64,000 nt of DNA from positions 496,001 through 560,000 of the forward strand of contig NZ_JBGGTQ010000003.1 of assembly GCF_041320705.1 (NCBI RefSeq). The letters are read 5' to 3'. A model generated the notes under the pieces. That model worked only from the letters and a program-made list of their open reading frames with translations. It had not been told where the DNA came from and searched no databases. The DNA is from Kineococcus mangrovi. Its GTDB lineage: Bacteria; Actinomycetota; Actinomycetes; Actinomycetales; Kineococcaceae. Positions 46,565 through 54,860 of this stretch are shown here, one piece after another. The position numbers and the translations under genes are program-made. Position 1 is the stretch's first letter. Every line of letters begins with the position of its first letter.

Positions 46565-47613
46565 GCGACCAGGCCGCCCTCCTCGTGGCCGTGCTGCTGA
46601 TCCTCGGCAACGCGTTCTTCGTCGGCGCCGAGTTCGCGGTCCTGTCCGCCCGGCGCAGCCAGATCGAGCCGCTGGCCGAGACCAGCGCGCGCGCCCGCTC
46701 GGCGCTGGCCGCGATGGAGCACGTCTCCCTCATGCTGGCGGCCTGCCAGCTCGGGGTCACGCTGTGCTCCCTCGGCCTCGGCGCCGTGGCCGAACCGGCC
46801 ATCGCCCACCTGCTGGAGCCGCTGTTCCACGCCGTGCACCTGCCCGAGGTGCTGGTGCACCCCGTCTCGCTCGTCATCGCGCTGTCGATCGTGACGTACC
46901 TGCACGTCGTGGTCGGGGAGATGATCCCGAAGAACCTCTCGATCGCGGGCCCGGACCGCGCGGTCCTCGTCCTCGCCCCGCCGCTGGTCGCGATCGGCCG
47001 CGTCATCGGCCCGCTCATCCGGGCCCTGAACGCCCTGACCAACGCCGCGCTGCGGCTCATGGGGGTCGAGCCGAAGGACGAGGTCTCCAGCGCCTTCACG
47101 GTCGAGGAGGTCCAGTCCATCGTCGCCGAGTCCCAGCGGGAGGGGACCCTGGAGGACTCCGGCGGCCTGGTCACCGGCGCGCTGGAGTTCTCCGACCGCA
47201 CCGTCGGCGACATCGCCGTCGCGCTGGCGGACCTGCGCACGCTGCCGGTCGGTTCCTCACCGGCCGACGTCGAGGCGCTCGTGGCCCGCACGGGTTTCAG
47301 CCGGTTCCCGCTCGTGGACGACGGCGGCGACCTGCACGGGTACCTGCACCTGAAGGACATCCTCTACGCCGACCCCGGCGAGCACCCGGACCGCTACGCC
47401 GAGCCGGTGCCCGAGAAGCGGATCCGCGCGCTGGGGACGCTGGGCGTGGCCGAGGAGGTGGAGGACGCGCTGGCCGCCATGCGCCGCACCGGCGCGCACC
47501 TGGCCCGCGTCGTGGACGCGGGGGGCGCGGTCACGGGGGTCGTCTTCCTCGAGGACGTCCTGGAGGAGCTCGTCGGCGAGGTCAGCGACGCCATGCAGCG
47601 CGCCCGCTCCTGA
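46561..47613 (+). CDS. CNNM-type membrane protein with CBS pair, no CorC domain
   Basis: A 350-residue paralogue of the preceding protein: the CNNM core has VGAEFAVLSARRSQ and VVGEMIPKNLSIAG, and a CBS pair ends with VVFLEDVLEELVGEVSDAM. The C-terminal CorC domain is missing. The GTG overlaps the preceding stop by four bases, so the two are made together, possibly as a heterodimer. A terminator stem begins inside the last codons. Confidence 0.9.
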   Translation: MSDQAALLVAVLLILGNAFFVGAEFAVLSARRSQIEPLAETSARARSALAAMEHVSLMLAACQLGVTLCSLGLGAVAEPAIAHLLEPLFHAVHLPEVLVHPVSLVIALSIVTYLHVVVGEMIPKNLSIAGPDRAVLVLAPPLVAIGRVIGPLIRALNALTNAALRLMGVEPKDEVSSAFTVEEVQSIVAESQREGTLEDSGGLVTGALEFSDRTVGDIAVALADLRTLPVGSSPADVEALVARTGFSRFPLVDDGGDLHGYLHLKDILYADPGEHPDRYAEPVPEKRIRALGTLGVAEEVEDALAAMRRTGAHLARVVDAGGAVTGVVFLEDVLEELVGEVSDAMQRARS

Positions 47614-47634
47614 CGGCACCGTCGGGAGCGGGCG
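47601..47634. terminator. Terminator stem after the CNNM pair
   Basis: CGCCCGCTCC and GGAGCGGGCG pair, extended inward by GACGG/CCGTC with one mismatch, around a CA loop. It overlaps the last codons and lies between convergent genes, so it may serve both. Confidence 0.75.
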
Positions 47635-47641
47635 CCGGGGG

Positions 47642-48004
47642 TCAGCGGCGGGCGAGCCGGCGCCCGCTCGGGGTGTCAGCGGGGGCGTAGTCCATCCCGT
47701 AGTGGGCGTAGATGCGGGGTTCGTCGTCCGGGCCGAGCTCCTCGTCGGTGCCGAACTCCGGCGCGCCCTTCACGGTCTCGCGGGGGAAGGCCACGCGGAC
47801 GTCGTGCCGGCCGACGGCCGCACCCTCCAGGGGGACCAGGACGACCTTGCGGAACCCCACGAGCCCCGTCTCCACGGCGGCGAACAGCCACTCGTCGGTC
47901 GCCGCGTCCACGTAGACCGAGGCGAGGTTGCCGACCTTCGCGTCGCTCACGTCGAGGACGGGGGCGCCCTTCCACTGGTTCAGGTCCTGCACGAGGATCG
48001 TCAT
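47642..48004 (-). CDS. PRC-barrel domain protein
   Basis: A 120-residue cytoplasmic protein. The barrel spans about residues 10-85, with VLDVSDAKVGNLASVYVDA and GFRKVVLVPLEGA. A Tyr/Asp-rich tail follows (IYAHYGMDY). PRC barrels occur in stress and RNA-handling proteins; no specific role is known. The ATG at 48004 is the only good start. Confidence 0.85.
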   Translation of the reverse strand: MTILVQDLNQWKGAPVLDVSDAKVGNLASVYVDAATDEWLFAAVETGLVGFRKVVLVPLEGAAVGRHDVRVAFPRETVKGAPEFGTDEELGPDDEPRIYAHYGMDYAPADTPSGRRLARR

Positions 48005-48112
48005 GGGCACACTCTGGCGGGGCGGGCGCCGCGGCGCGACAGGAGCCTTCACAGGACCTGACCGCCACGCTGCCGGGACCCCCGTGAGCGGCCTGCCACG
48101 ATGGCTGACGGC

Positions 48113-48934
48113 ATGAGCGAGCAGACCCCACCCCGGACGACCCTGACCATCAACTGGCTGCAGATCGCGGGCGGAGCCGGCGCGGCCGTGACCTCCGCCG
48201 TGCTGCTGGCCGGGCTGAGGACCTTCGGCACCTACGGCACCCTCGTCGGCGCCGCCCTCGGCAGCGTCACCGCCTCCACCGCGGCGGCGGTGTACGGGCA
48301 CTACCTGGGCGCGAGCCGAGACCGCGTGCGCGAGGCCGCCCGCCGGGCGCGGCAGCGGCGCACCGGGACGGTGCCGCCCGCGCAGGACGACGTGGTGGTC
48401 CCGGCACCACCGCCCGCCGAGCCGGTGCCCGGCCCCCCGCCGCGTCCCCGGTCCGGGGCGCGCGGCGTCGTCGCGCTGGGGGCGCTCGCCTTCGTCCTGA
48501 GCGTCGGCGGGATCTTCGCGTACGAGTCGGTCTCGGGGGAGAGCCTCGCCGCCCAGCGGCAGGGCAGCACGACGGCGGTCAGCCGGACCGTGCTGGGCAC
48601 GCCGGTGACGAAGGCCCCGGCCACCCCGGTCCCGGCGGTCGCCCCGCCGGGCACGCCCACCGCCCCCACTACCGAGACCACCGCCGAGCCCACGAGCACC
48701 GCCTCGGCCACCGCGACCGGTACCGCGACCGCCACCGCGACCGTCCCGGGCGCGGCGCAGCCCACCCGGAGCCCGCAGGCGACGGCCACCGCGACGGAGG
48801 AGCCGACGAGCGCGGCCGACGGCACCGCCACCCCGGGCGCCCGGCCGAGCGGCGGGCCCACGGCGACGGGCCGCTCCGCGACGCGGGACGACGCGGCCGA
48901 GCCCCCGGCCACCGGGGCGAGCACGACCCCGTGA
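48113..48934 (+). CDS. Membrane protein with long Thr/Ala/Pro-rich extracytoplasmic tail
   Basis: A 273-residue protein. A hydrophobic N-terminal part (about 15-70, Ala/Gly-rich) is followed by a basic RRARQRRTGT and a Pro-rich linker. One clear transmembrane helix (about 120-140) precedes roughly 125 residues rich in Thr, Ala, Pro and Ser, including TATGTATATATVPG. The tail resembles wall-spanning or O-mannosylated stalks. No catalytic domain is visible. Function is unknown. Confidence 0.7.
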   Translation: MSEQTPPRTTLTINWLQIAGGAGAAVTSAVLLAGLRTFGTYGTLVGAALGSVTASTAAAVYGHYLGASRDRVREAARRARQRRTGTVPPAQDDVVVPAPPPAEPVPGPPPRPRSGARGVVALGALAFVLSVGGIFAYESVSGESLAAQRQGSTTAVSRTVLGTPVTKAPATPVPAVAPPGTPTAPTTETTAEPTSTASATATGTATATATVPGAAQPTRSPQATATATEEPTSAADGTATPGARPSGGPTATGRSATRDDAAEPPATGASTTP

Positions 48935-48972
48935 GCGCGACCCCGTGAGACCGGCTCCCGCCGGTCGCGGGG

Positions 48973-49920
48973 TCAGCGGGAGCGGGTGCCCTCGCCGCGG
49001 CGCAGCTCCCGGGGGACCAGCTCGAGCATCTCCTCGGGCAGCAGCGGCAGGTCGAGCAGGCTGAGCTTGACCCGCGCCCGCCGACCGTGACCGGCGGCGT
49101 CGAGGCGGATGACGTGGCCGGCGTCACGTTCGGCGCGGACCTCGATGACCGACCCGGGCGGCAGTTCCCCGGCGGCGATGCCGTCCACCTCGACGACGGG
49201 CGGGCCGGACCCCTCCAGCAGCTCCAGCCGGACGGGCTCGTCGACGCCGAGGACGATGGGCCGCCCGATGCCGGACATGGGCGCGACGGGCGTCACGAGC
49301 AGGGTGTCGGCGCCGGGGGAGACCACGGGACCGCCCGCGGCGTAGCTATAGGCCGTCGAGCCCGTCGGGGTGGCCAGGACGATCGCGTCGCAGCGCAGGT
49401 ACCCGATCCGCTGGTCGGCGACGGACAGGGCGGCGGTGACGGTGCCCTTGCCGGGGGTGCGGGCCAGGGCGATGTCGTTGAACGCCACGGCCTCGCGCCG
49501 GTGGTCGCCCGTGTGCAGCTCGGTGCGCAGCGACAGGTGCGGTTCGACGGTGAAGTCGCCGGCGGAGATGCGTTCCAGGGCGGCGGGCAGCTCGCGGGGT
49601 TCCAGCTCGACGAGGAACCCGAGGTGGCCGAGGTTCACGCCCAGCACGGGCACGGGCCGGCCCGCCAGCAGGCGCAGCGCGCCGAGCATCGTGCCGTCCC
49701 CGCCGAGGCTGACGACGGCGTCCACCGTGGCGGCGAACTCCTCGACCCCCACGCGCGTCACCGTCGGCGGCAGCCGGGTCGCGTCCGTGCGCAGCCCCAC
49801 GACCTCCTTGCCGTGCTCGGCGGCCCACCGCTCCACGACCCGGGCCTGCTCGACGGTGTCGCGCACGGGGTGCACGACGAGACCGAGGCGTCCGACGGGT
49901 CCGGTGGGCACCTGCGACAC
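48973..49920 (-). CDS. nadK: NAD kinase
   Basis: A 315-residue ATP-NAD kinase. The diacylglycerol-kinase-like motif SLGGDGTMLGALR and the second motif TPTGSTAYSYAAGGPVVSPG are intact, as is FNDIALART. It makes NADP from NAD. The GTG at 49920 follows the iron-ATPase stop by one base; a longer GTG start at 49962 would overlap that gene by 41 bases. It sits at the end of the second iron importer operon. Confidence 0.92.
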   Translation of the reverse strand: MSQVPTGPVGRLGLVVHPVRDTVEQARVVERWAAEHGKEVVGLRTDATRLPPTVTRVGVEEFAATVDAVVSLGGDGTMLGALRLLAGRPVPVLGVNLGHLGFLVELEPRELPAALERISAGDFTVEPHLSLRTELHTGDHRREAVAFNDIALARTPGKGTVTAALSVADQRIGYLRCDAIVLATPTGSTAYSYAAGGPVVSPGADTLLVTPVAPMSGIGRPIVLGVDEPVRLELLEGSGPPVVEVDGIAAGELPPGSVIEVRAERDAGHVIRLDAAGHGRRARVKLSLLDLPLLPEEMLELVPRELRRGEGTRSR

Positions 49921-49921
49921 G

Positions 49922-50779
49922 CTAAGGGGCGTGGACGTCGGCGGGCCGGTCGGGGTGCTCACCGGGGGGTCGCCCGGGCGCGCGCCCCCGCCGGCTCGTG
50001 CGGGCGCGGGGCACGACCAGGGGCGTGCCCGTCTCCGGGTCCGGCACGACGACGCACGGCAGGCCGAAGACGGCCTCGACGAGCTCGGCGGTGACCACCT
50101 CGGACGGGTCGCCCTGGGCCACCACCGCGCCGTCCTGCATCGCGACGAGGTGGGTGGCGTAGCGCGCGGCGTGGTTCAGGTCGTGCAGGACGGCGACCAG
50201 CGTCCGGTCCTGCTCCTCGTGCAGCTGGGCGCACAGGTCGAGCACCTCGATCTGGTGCGCGACGTCGAGGTACGTCGTCGGCTCGTCGAGCAGCAGCAGG
50301 GGGGTGTCCTGGGCCAGCGCCATCGCGATCCACACGCGTTGGCGCTGACCCCCGGACAGCTCGTCGACGGTCCGTTCCGCCAGGTCCTCCACCCGCGTCC
50401 ACGCCATCGCGGCGTCCACGGCGCGCTCGTCGTCGGCCGACCACTGGCGCAGCAGCTTCTGGTGCGGGAACCGGCCGCGGGCGACGAGGTCGGCCACGGT
50501 GATGCCGTCCGGGGCCGTGGCCGTCTGCGGCAGCAGGCCGAGCCGGCGGGCGACCTCCTTGCCGGGCAGGGAGTGGATCTGCTGCCCGTCGAGCAGGACC
50601 GCGCCCCGCTTCGGCTTGAGCATCCGCGCCAGGGCCCGCAGCAGCGTGGACTTCCCGCACGCGTTGGGGCCGATGACGACGGTGAAGGACCCGTCGGGGA
50701 TCTCCACGTCGAGGTCGCGCACGATCGTGCGGTCGTCGTAGGCGAGGGTGAGGTCCTGCGCGTGCAGGCGCGTGTCCAC
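49922..50779 (-). CDS. Iron-chelate ABC importer 2, ATP-binding subunit
   Basis: A 285-residue FecE/FepC-type ATPase: Walker A GPNACGKST, signature LSGGQRQRVW, Walker B LLLDEPTTYLDVAHQ, H-loop LHDLNHAARYA. It is last of the three-gene importer and closely similar to the first importer's ATPase. The GTG at 50779 (GGAG at good distance) is preferred over an in-frame start at 50806. A Pro/Arg-rich tail of about 25 residues extends the C-terminus. Confidence 0.92.
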   Translation of the reverse strand: MDTRLHAQDLTLAYDDRTIVRDLDVEIPDGSFTVVIGPNACGKSTLLRALARMLKPKRGAVLLDGQQIHSLPGKEVARRLGLLPQTATAPDGITVADLVARGRFPHQKLLRQWSADDERAVDAAMAWTRVEDLAERTVDELSGGQRQRVWIAMALAQDTPLLLLDEPTTYLDVAHQIEVLDLCAQLHEEQDRTLVAVLHDLNHAARYATHLVAMQDGAVVAQGDPSEVVTAELVEAVFGLPCVVVPDPETGTPLVVPRARTSRRGRAPGRPPGEHPDRPADVHAP

Positions 50780-50810
50780 GGGGTGCTCCGTTCTCCGGGG
50801 TCGCACGGGG

Positions 50811-51914
50811 TCAACCGCGCCCGCGGCGCCACTGCGAGACCAGCAGCCAGGCGAGGTAGAGGCCGCCCACGGCGCCGGTGACGACGCCGACGGGCAGCTG
50901 GGTGGGGGCGAAGACGCGCTGGGCGGCCAGGTCGCTGACGAGCAGCATGAGCGCGCCGGTGAGACCGGCCGCCACGAGGCCGGCGCCCACCGCGCCGGTG
51001 AGCCGGCGGGCGATCTGCGGGGCGGCGAGCGCGACGAAGGCGATGGGCCCGGCGGCCATGGCGGCCAGGGCCGTCAGCGCGGTGGCCAGCACCAGCACCA
51101 GACCCCGGGTGCGGCCGACGTCGAGGCCGAGCGCGCGGGCCGCGTCGTCACCGAGGTCCAGCAGCGTCAGCGACCGGCCCGCGACCAGCAGCACCGGCAG
51201 CAGGAGCACCAGGCCGGCGCCGAGCGGGGCCGCCTGCTCCCAGCCGCGGCCGTTGAGGGACCCGGCGATCCACAGCTGGGCGCCCTGGGCGTCCTCGACG
51301 CGGGCACGGGTGAGCAGGTAGCTGTTGACCGCCTGCAGCACCGCCGAGGCGCCGATCCCGACGAGGATCAGCCGGTAGCCCTGCACGCCGCCGCGGCGGG
51401 AGAGCAGGTGGACGAGCACCGCGGTGAGGCCGCCGCCGGCCAACGCCCCGAACGACACCGACCACCCGCCGAGCTGCAGCACCAGCAGGACCACGAGGGC
51501 CCCGGTGACGGCGCCGGAGGTGAACCCGATGACGTCCGGGGACCCCAGCGGGTTGCGCGTCACGAGCTGGAACACCGCACCGGCGACCCCGAGGGCCACC
51601 CCCACGAGCAGGCCCGTGACCACGCGCGGCAGGCGCAACCCGGTGACGATGAACTCCTCGGCCCGGTCGCCGCGACCGGCCAGGGTGCGCAGGACGTCGG
51701 GCACGGAGATCGGGTAGTCGCCCGTCGTGAGGCTCACCGCCACGACGGCGGCGAGCAGCGCGAGGAGCACGACGCAGACGGTGACCGTGCGGCCCTCGAC
51801 GCGCACCGACAGCCCCCGCCCGGCCCGGACGGTGCGCCCGGCCCGCGCCCGGTCGGCGACGCGCGGGCGGGGGACGGCGCCGTCCAGACCGACGTCCACG
51901 CCGGGGGCGCTCAC
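50811..51914 (-). CDS. FecCD-family iron-chelate permease of importer 2 (second permease)
   Basis: A 367-residue permease with a ~55-residue Arg-rich cytoplasmic N-terminus and many helices. Family markers are QLVTRNPLGSPDVIGFTSGA and GPIAFVALAAPQIARRL. The GTG overlaps the first permease stop (GTGA). It pairs with the 51911-52996 product as the channel dimer. No binding protein is encoded in this operon. Confidence 0.88.
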   Translation of the reverse strand: MSAPGVDVGLDGAVPRPRVADRARAGRTVRAGRGLSVRVEGRTVTVCVVLLALLAAVVAVSLTTGDYPISVPDVLRTLAGRGDRAEEFIVTGLRLPRVVTGLLVGVALGVAGAVFQLVTRNPLGSPDVIGFTSGAVTGALVVLLVLQLGGWSVSFGALAGGGLTAVLVHLLSRRGGVQGYRLILVGIGASAVLQAVNSYLLTRARVEDAQGAQLWIAGSLNGRGWEQAAPLGAGLVLLLPVLLVAGRSLTLLDLGDDAARALGLDVGRTRGLVLVLATALTALAAMAAGPIAFVALAAPQIARRLTGAVGAGLVAAGLTGALMLLVSDLAAQRVFAPTQLPVGVVTGAVGGLYLAWLLVSQWRRGRG

Positions 51915-52996
51915 AGCTGGGCCAGCCGGCGGCGGCGGACGAGGGCGATGAGGACGGGTGCCCCCAGGACCGCCGCGACGATGCTGACCTCCAGCTCGCC
52001 GGGGCGGACGACGACCCGGCCCAGGACGTCCCCGAGCAGCAGCAGCGCGGGGGCCGCGACGCAGGACAGGGACAGGACCCAGCGCTGGTCCGGGCCGGTC
52101 AGGGCCCGGACCAGGTGCGGCACGGCCAGCCCGACGAAGGCGATGGGCCCGGCGGCCGCGGTCGCCGCGCCGCACAGCAGGGTGACGGCGAGCGCCGTCA
52201 GGACGCGGGTGCGGCCCACGTGCGCGCCGAGGGCCCGGCCGGAGTCCGCGCCGAGGGCGAGGGCGTTCAACGGCCGGGCCTGGCTGAGCCCGAGCGCGGT
52301 CCCCACGACGAAGAACGGCAGCAGCTGCCCGACGACGGACAGGTCCTGGCCGGCGAGCGTGCCGACCTGCCAGAACCGGAACCGGTCGAAGGTGCGGGTG
52401 TCCAGCAGGACCGTCCCGCTGACGTAGGCGTGCAGCGCGGCCGAGATCGCCGTGCCGGCCAGGGCCAGCCGGACCGGGGTCGCCCCACCGCGCCCCGTGG
52501 CGCCGAGCAGGTAGACGAGCACCGAGACGACGGCGGCTCCCGCGACCGCCGCCCACACCAGCTGCAGGCGCGAGGTGAGGCCGAGGACGCCGACCGCGGT
52601 GACCATCGCGGCGGCCGCCCCGGCGTTGACCCCCAGCAGGCCGGGGTCGGCCAGCGGGTTGCGCGTCAAGGCCTGCATGAGGGCGCCGGACAGGCCGAGG
52701 GCGGTGCCGACGGCGAGGCCGACGAGCGTGCGCGGCACCCGCAGCTCGCGGACCACGAGGACGTCCTGCGGGTCCCCGCCGCTCCCGCGCAGCGCGTCGA
52801 GGACGGAGCCGAGGGGGATCTCGCGGGACCCGACGGCGAGGCTGGCCAGCACGGCGACCAGGAGCAGGGCGAGCGCCACCGCCAGGGCCGTGGGGCGGTG
52901 CACGCGCCGGCGCCGGTCCGGTGGACGGCTCGCGGGGCGGCCGGGCGCGGGGCCGGGCGCGGGACCGGCCGACCGCGGCGTCGTCGAGGTGGGCAC
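51911..52996 (-). CDS. FecCD-family iron-chelate permease of importer 2 (first permease)
   Basis: A 361-residue permease, first gene of its operon. Family markers include MQALTRNPLADPGLLGVNAG and GPIAFVGLAVPHLVRALTG. The GTG at 52996 is preferred over an upstream in-frame start at 53086 because a -10 box sits eight bases before it, inside a DtxR/IdeR-like core. The N-terminal ~40 residues are Pro/Arg-rich. The missing binding protein is presumably supplied from elsewhere or by the first importer. Confidence 0.88.
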   Translation of the reverse strand: MPTSTTPRSAGPAPGPAPGRPASRPPDRRRRVHRPTALAVALALLLVAVLASLAVGSREIPLGSVLDALRGSGGDPQDVLVVRELRVPRTLVGLAVGTALGLSGALMQALTRNPLADPGLLGVNAGAAAAMVTAVGVLGLTSRLQLVWAAVAGAAVVSVLVYLLGATGRGGATPVRLALAGTAISAALHAYVSGTVLLDTRTFDRFRFWQVGTLAGQDLSVVGQLLPFFVVGTALGLSQARPLNALALGADSGRALGAHVGRTRVLTALAVTLLCGAATAAAGPIAFVGLAVPHLVRALTGPDQRWVLSLSCVAAPALLLLGDVLGRVVVRPGELEVSIVAAVLGAPVLIALVRRRRLAQL

Positions 52997-53004
52997 GGCG
53001 AGTG

Positions 53005-53014
53005 AGGTTAGCCT
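53005..53014 (-). promoter_or_regulatory. DtxR/IdeR-like core overlapping the -10 of importer 2
   Basis: On the minus strand AGGCTAACCT equals positions 8-17 of the IdeR consensus exactly. Its TAACCT part is also a TANNNT -10 box ending eight bases before the GTG at 52996. Repressor binding would directly block RNA polymerase, and the transcript would be leaderless. Confidence 0.65.
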
Positions 53015-53102
53015 CTCCACCCTCGGGTCCGCACCGCCGGGCACTGAGGTCCCGCGGCCGGCCGCCGATGGAGGGGTGGCACCCACCCCGGCCCAGGCCC
53101 AC

Positions 53103-53108
53103 TAGGGT
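53103..53108 (+). promoter_or_regulatory. -10 box of the DEAD-box helicase gene
   Basis: TAGGGT on the plus strand predicts a start near 53115 and a ~130-nt leader before the GTG at 53244. Long leaders often regulate RNA-helicase genes in the cold. Assignment is tentative. Confidence 0.4.
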
Positions 53109-53243
53109 GGTCGCCGGCGGTCACCGGAGGTGGCCGCGGTCGAGTGTTCAGTCCGGGTGCGCCCGGGCGCAGGTCCCCCGTGGTCCACGGGTGCGGTCGG
53201 GCACCACGGCCGATCCCCGTGTCCGACCACCGGAAGGTTCTCC

Positions 53244-54836
53244 GTGACTTCGTCCGCGCCCCGCGGCTCCCGCACGTCCACGACCGGCTCGCGCCCCGTC
53301 GAGGGTTCCGTCCCCCAGCCGCGCCGTCGCCGCCGTCCCGCCCAGGGGAGCGCACCCGTCCAGGACGGGCGGGCCGCGCGCCCCGCCCGCCCGGACGTCG
53401 TCCCCGACACCGCGACCGAGGTCGTGCCCGACGGCCGGTCCTTCGCCGAGCTCGGCGTCCCGCAGGCCCTCGTCGACGTCCTCGCCGCCCGCGGGGTCTC
53501 CAGCCCCTTCCCCATCCAGAGCGCGACGCTGCCGGACTCCCTCGCGGGCCGCGACGTCCTGGGCCGCGGCCGCACCGGCAGCGGCAAGACCATCGCCTTC
53601 GCGCTGCCGCTCGTGGCCCGCCTCGCCGCCTCGCAGCGTCCCCGTCGCAGCACGCGCCCCCGCTCCCTCGTCCTCGTGCCCACGCGCGAGCTCGCCAACC
53701 AGGTCGCGGCGAGCGTGACACCGCTGGCCCAGGCGGCCGGTCTGCGCACCGCCGTCGTCTTCGGCGGCGTCGGCCAGAACCCGCAGGTCACGGCGCTGGC
53801 GCAGGGCGTGGACGTCCTCATCGCCTGCCCGGGCCGGCTGGAGGACCTCATCGGCCAGGGCCACTGCCGCCTCGACGCCGTCGAGGTCACCGTGCTCGAC
53901 GAGGCCGACCACATGGCCGACCTCGGCTTCCTGCCCGGCGTCAAGCGGCTCATGGACGCCACCCCCGTCGTGGGGCAGCGCCTGCTGTTCTCGGCCACGC
54001 TGGACAACGGCATCGACGTCCTCGTCAAGCGCTACCTGTCCGAACCCGTCGTGCACTCCGTCGACCCGGCGGTCGCGCCCGTGTCGACGATGGAGCACCA
54101 CGTCCTCGAGGTCGCCACCGACACCAAGGCCGCCCTCGTGCGCGAGCTGGCCGCCGGCCGGGGCCGCACCGTCCTGTTCACCCGGACCAAGCACGCGGCG
54201 AAGAAGCTGGCCAAGCAGCTCACCGCGGCGGGCATCCCCGCCGTCGACCTGCACGGCAACCTCAGCCAGAACGCCCGCGAGCGCAACCTCGGGGCCTTCT
54301 CCGACGGTTCGGTGCGCGTGCTGTGCGCCACCGACATCGCCGCCCGCGGCATCCACGTCGACAAGGTCGGCCTCGTCGTGCACGTGGACCCGCCCACCGA
54401 GCACAAGGCCTACCTGCACCGGTCGGGCCGCACCGCCCGCGCCGGCGCCGGGGGGCTCGTGGTGACGGTCGCGACGCCGGACCAGCGCGGCGACGTCCGC
54501 ACCCTGGCGCGCCAGGCCGGCATCTCGCCCGAGTGGACGCCGGTCGGCACCGGGCACGCGCTCACCGCCCGCCTCGTCGGGCCGACCGCCGCCTACGTCG
54601 ACCCCGCCGACTCGCCCGTCCCCACGGCCCCGGCGCAGCCGCAGCGGGCGCCGAAGCAGCGCACCACGACGGCCACGACGGCGCAGGCGACGCCGGGCAG
54701 CGGGGGCCGGGCGTCCGGGATCCGTCCGGCCGCGGCCGGTGCGGGTGCGGCCCCCGGCGGTGCGCCGCGCCGCCGTCGCCGCGGGGGTCGCGGCGGCCGC
54801 GGCGGTGCCGGGTCCCCGGGCAGCGCGACACGCTGA
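53244..54836 (+). CDS. DEAD-box ATP-dependent RNA helicase
   Basis: A 530-residue helicase. After a basic, disordered ~65-residue tail come the Q motif (FAELGVPQALVD...FPIQSATLP), Walker A GRTGSGKT, PTREL, DEAD in VLDEADHM, SAT in LLFSATLDNG, and the helicase C motifs TDIAARGIHVD and HRSGRTARAG. The C-terminal ~100 residues are Pro/Ala then Arg/Gly-rich, ending in RRRRRGGRGGRGG, an RNA-binding RGG-like tail. It probably remodels rRNA or mRNA. GTG at 53244 has GGAAGG upstream. Confidence 0.94.
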   Translation: MTSSAPRGSRTSTTGSRPVEGSVPQPRRRRRPAQGSAPVQDGRAARPARPDVVPDTATEVVPDGRSFAELGVPQALVDVLAARGVSSPFPIQSATLPDSLAGRDVLGRGRTGSGKTIAFALPLVARLAASQRPRRSTRPRSLVLVPTRELANQVAASVTPLAQAAGLRTAVVFGGVGQNPQVTALAQGVDVLIACPGRLEDLIGQGHCRLDAVEVTVLDEADHMADLGFLPGVKRLMDATPVVGQRLLFSATLDNGIDVLVKRYLSEPVVHSVDPAVAPVSTMEHHVLEVATDTKAALVRELAAGRGRTVLFTRTKHAAKKLAKQLTAAGIPAVDLHGNLSQNARERNLGAFSDGSVRVLCATDIAARGIHVDKVGLVVHVDPPTEHKAYLHRSGRTARAGAGGLVVTVATPDQRGDVRTLARQAGISPEWTPVGTGHALTARLVGPTAAYVDPADSPVPTAPAQPQRAPKQRTTTATTAQATPGSGGRASGIRPAAAGAGAAPGGAPRRRRRGGRGGRGGAGSPGSATR

Positions 54837-54848
54837 GCCGTGCCGTCC

Positions 54849-54854
54849 TAGGTT
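54849..54854 (+). promoter_or_regulatory. -10 box of the membrane zincin-like gene
   Basis: TAGGTT ends six bases before the GTG at 54861, predicting a leaderless message. Confidence 0.5.
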
Positions 54855-54860
54855 GCTGAG

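Noticed and set aside
48950-48982. Hairpins between the Thr/Pro-rich protein gene and nadK as a terminator
   Set aside because: Stems are only 5-7 bp and compete with each other; too weak to call in this GC background.
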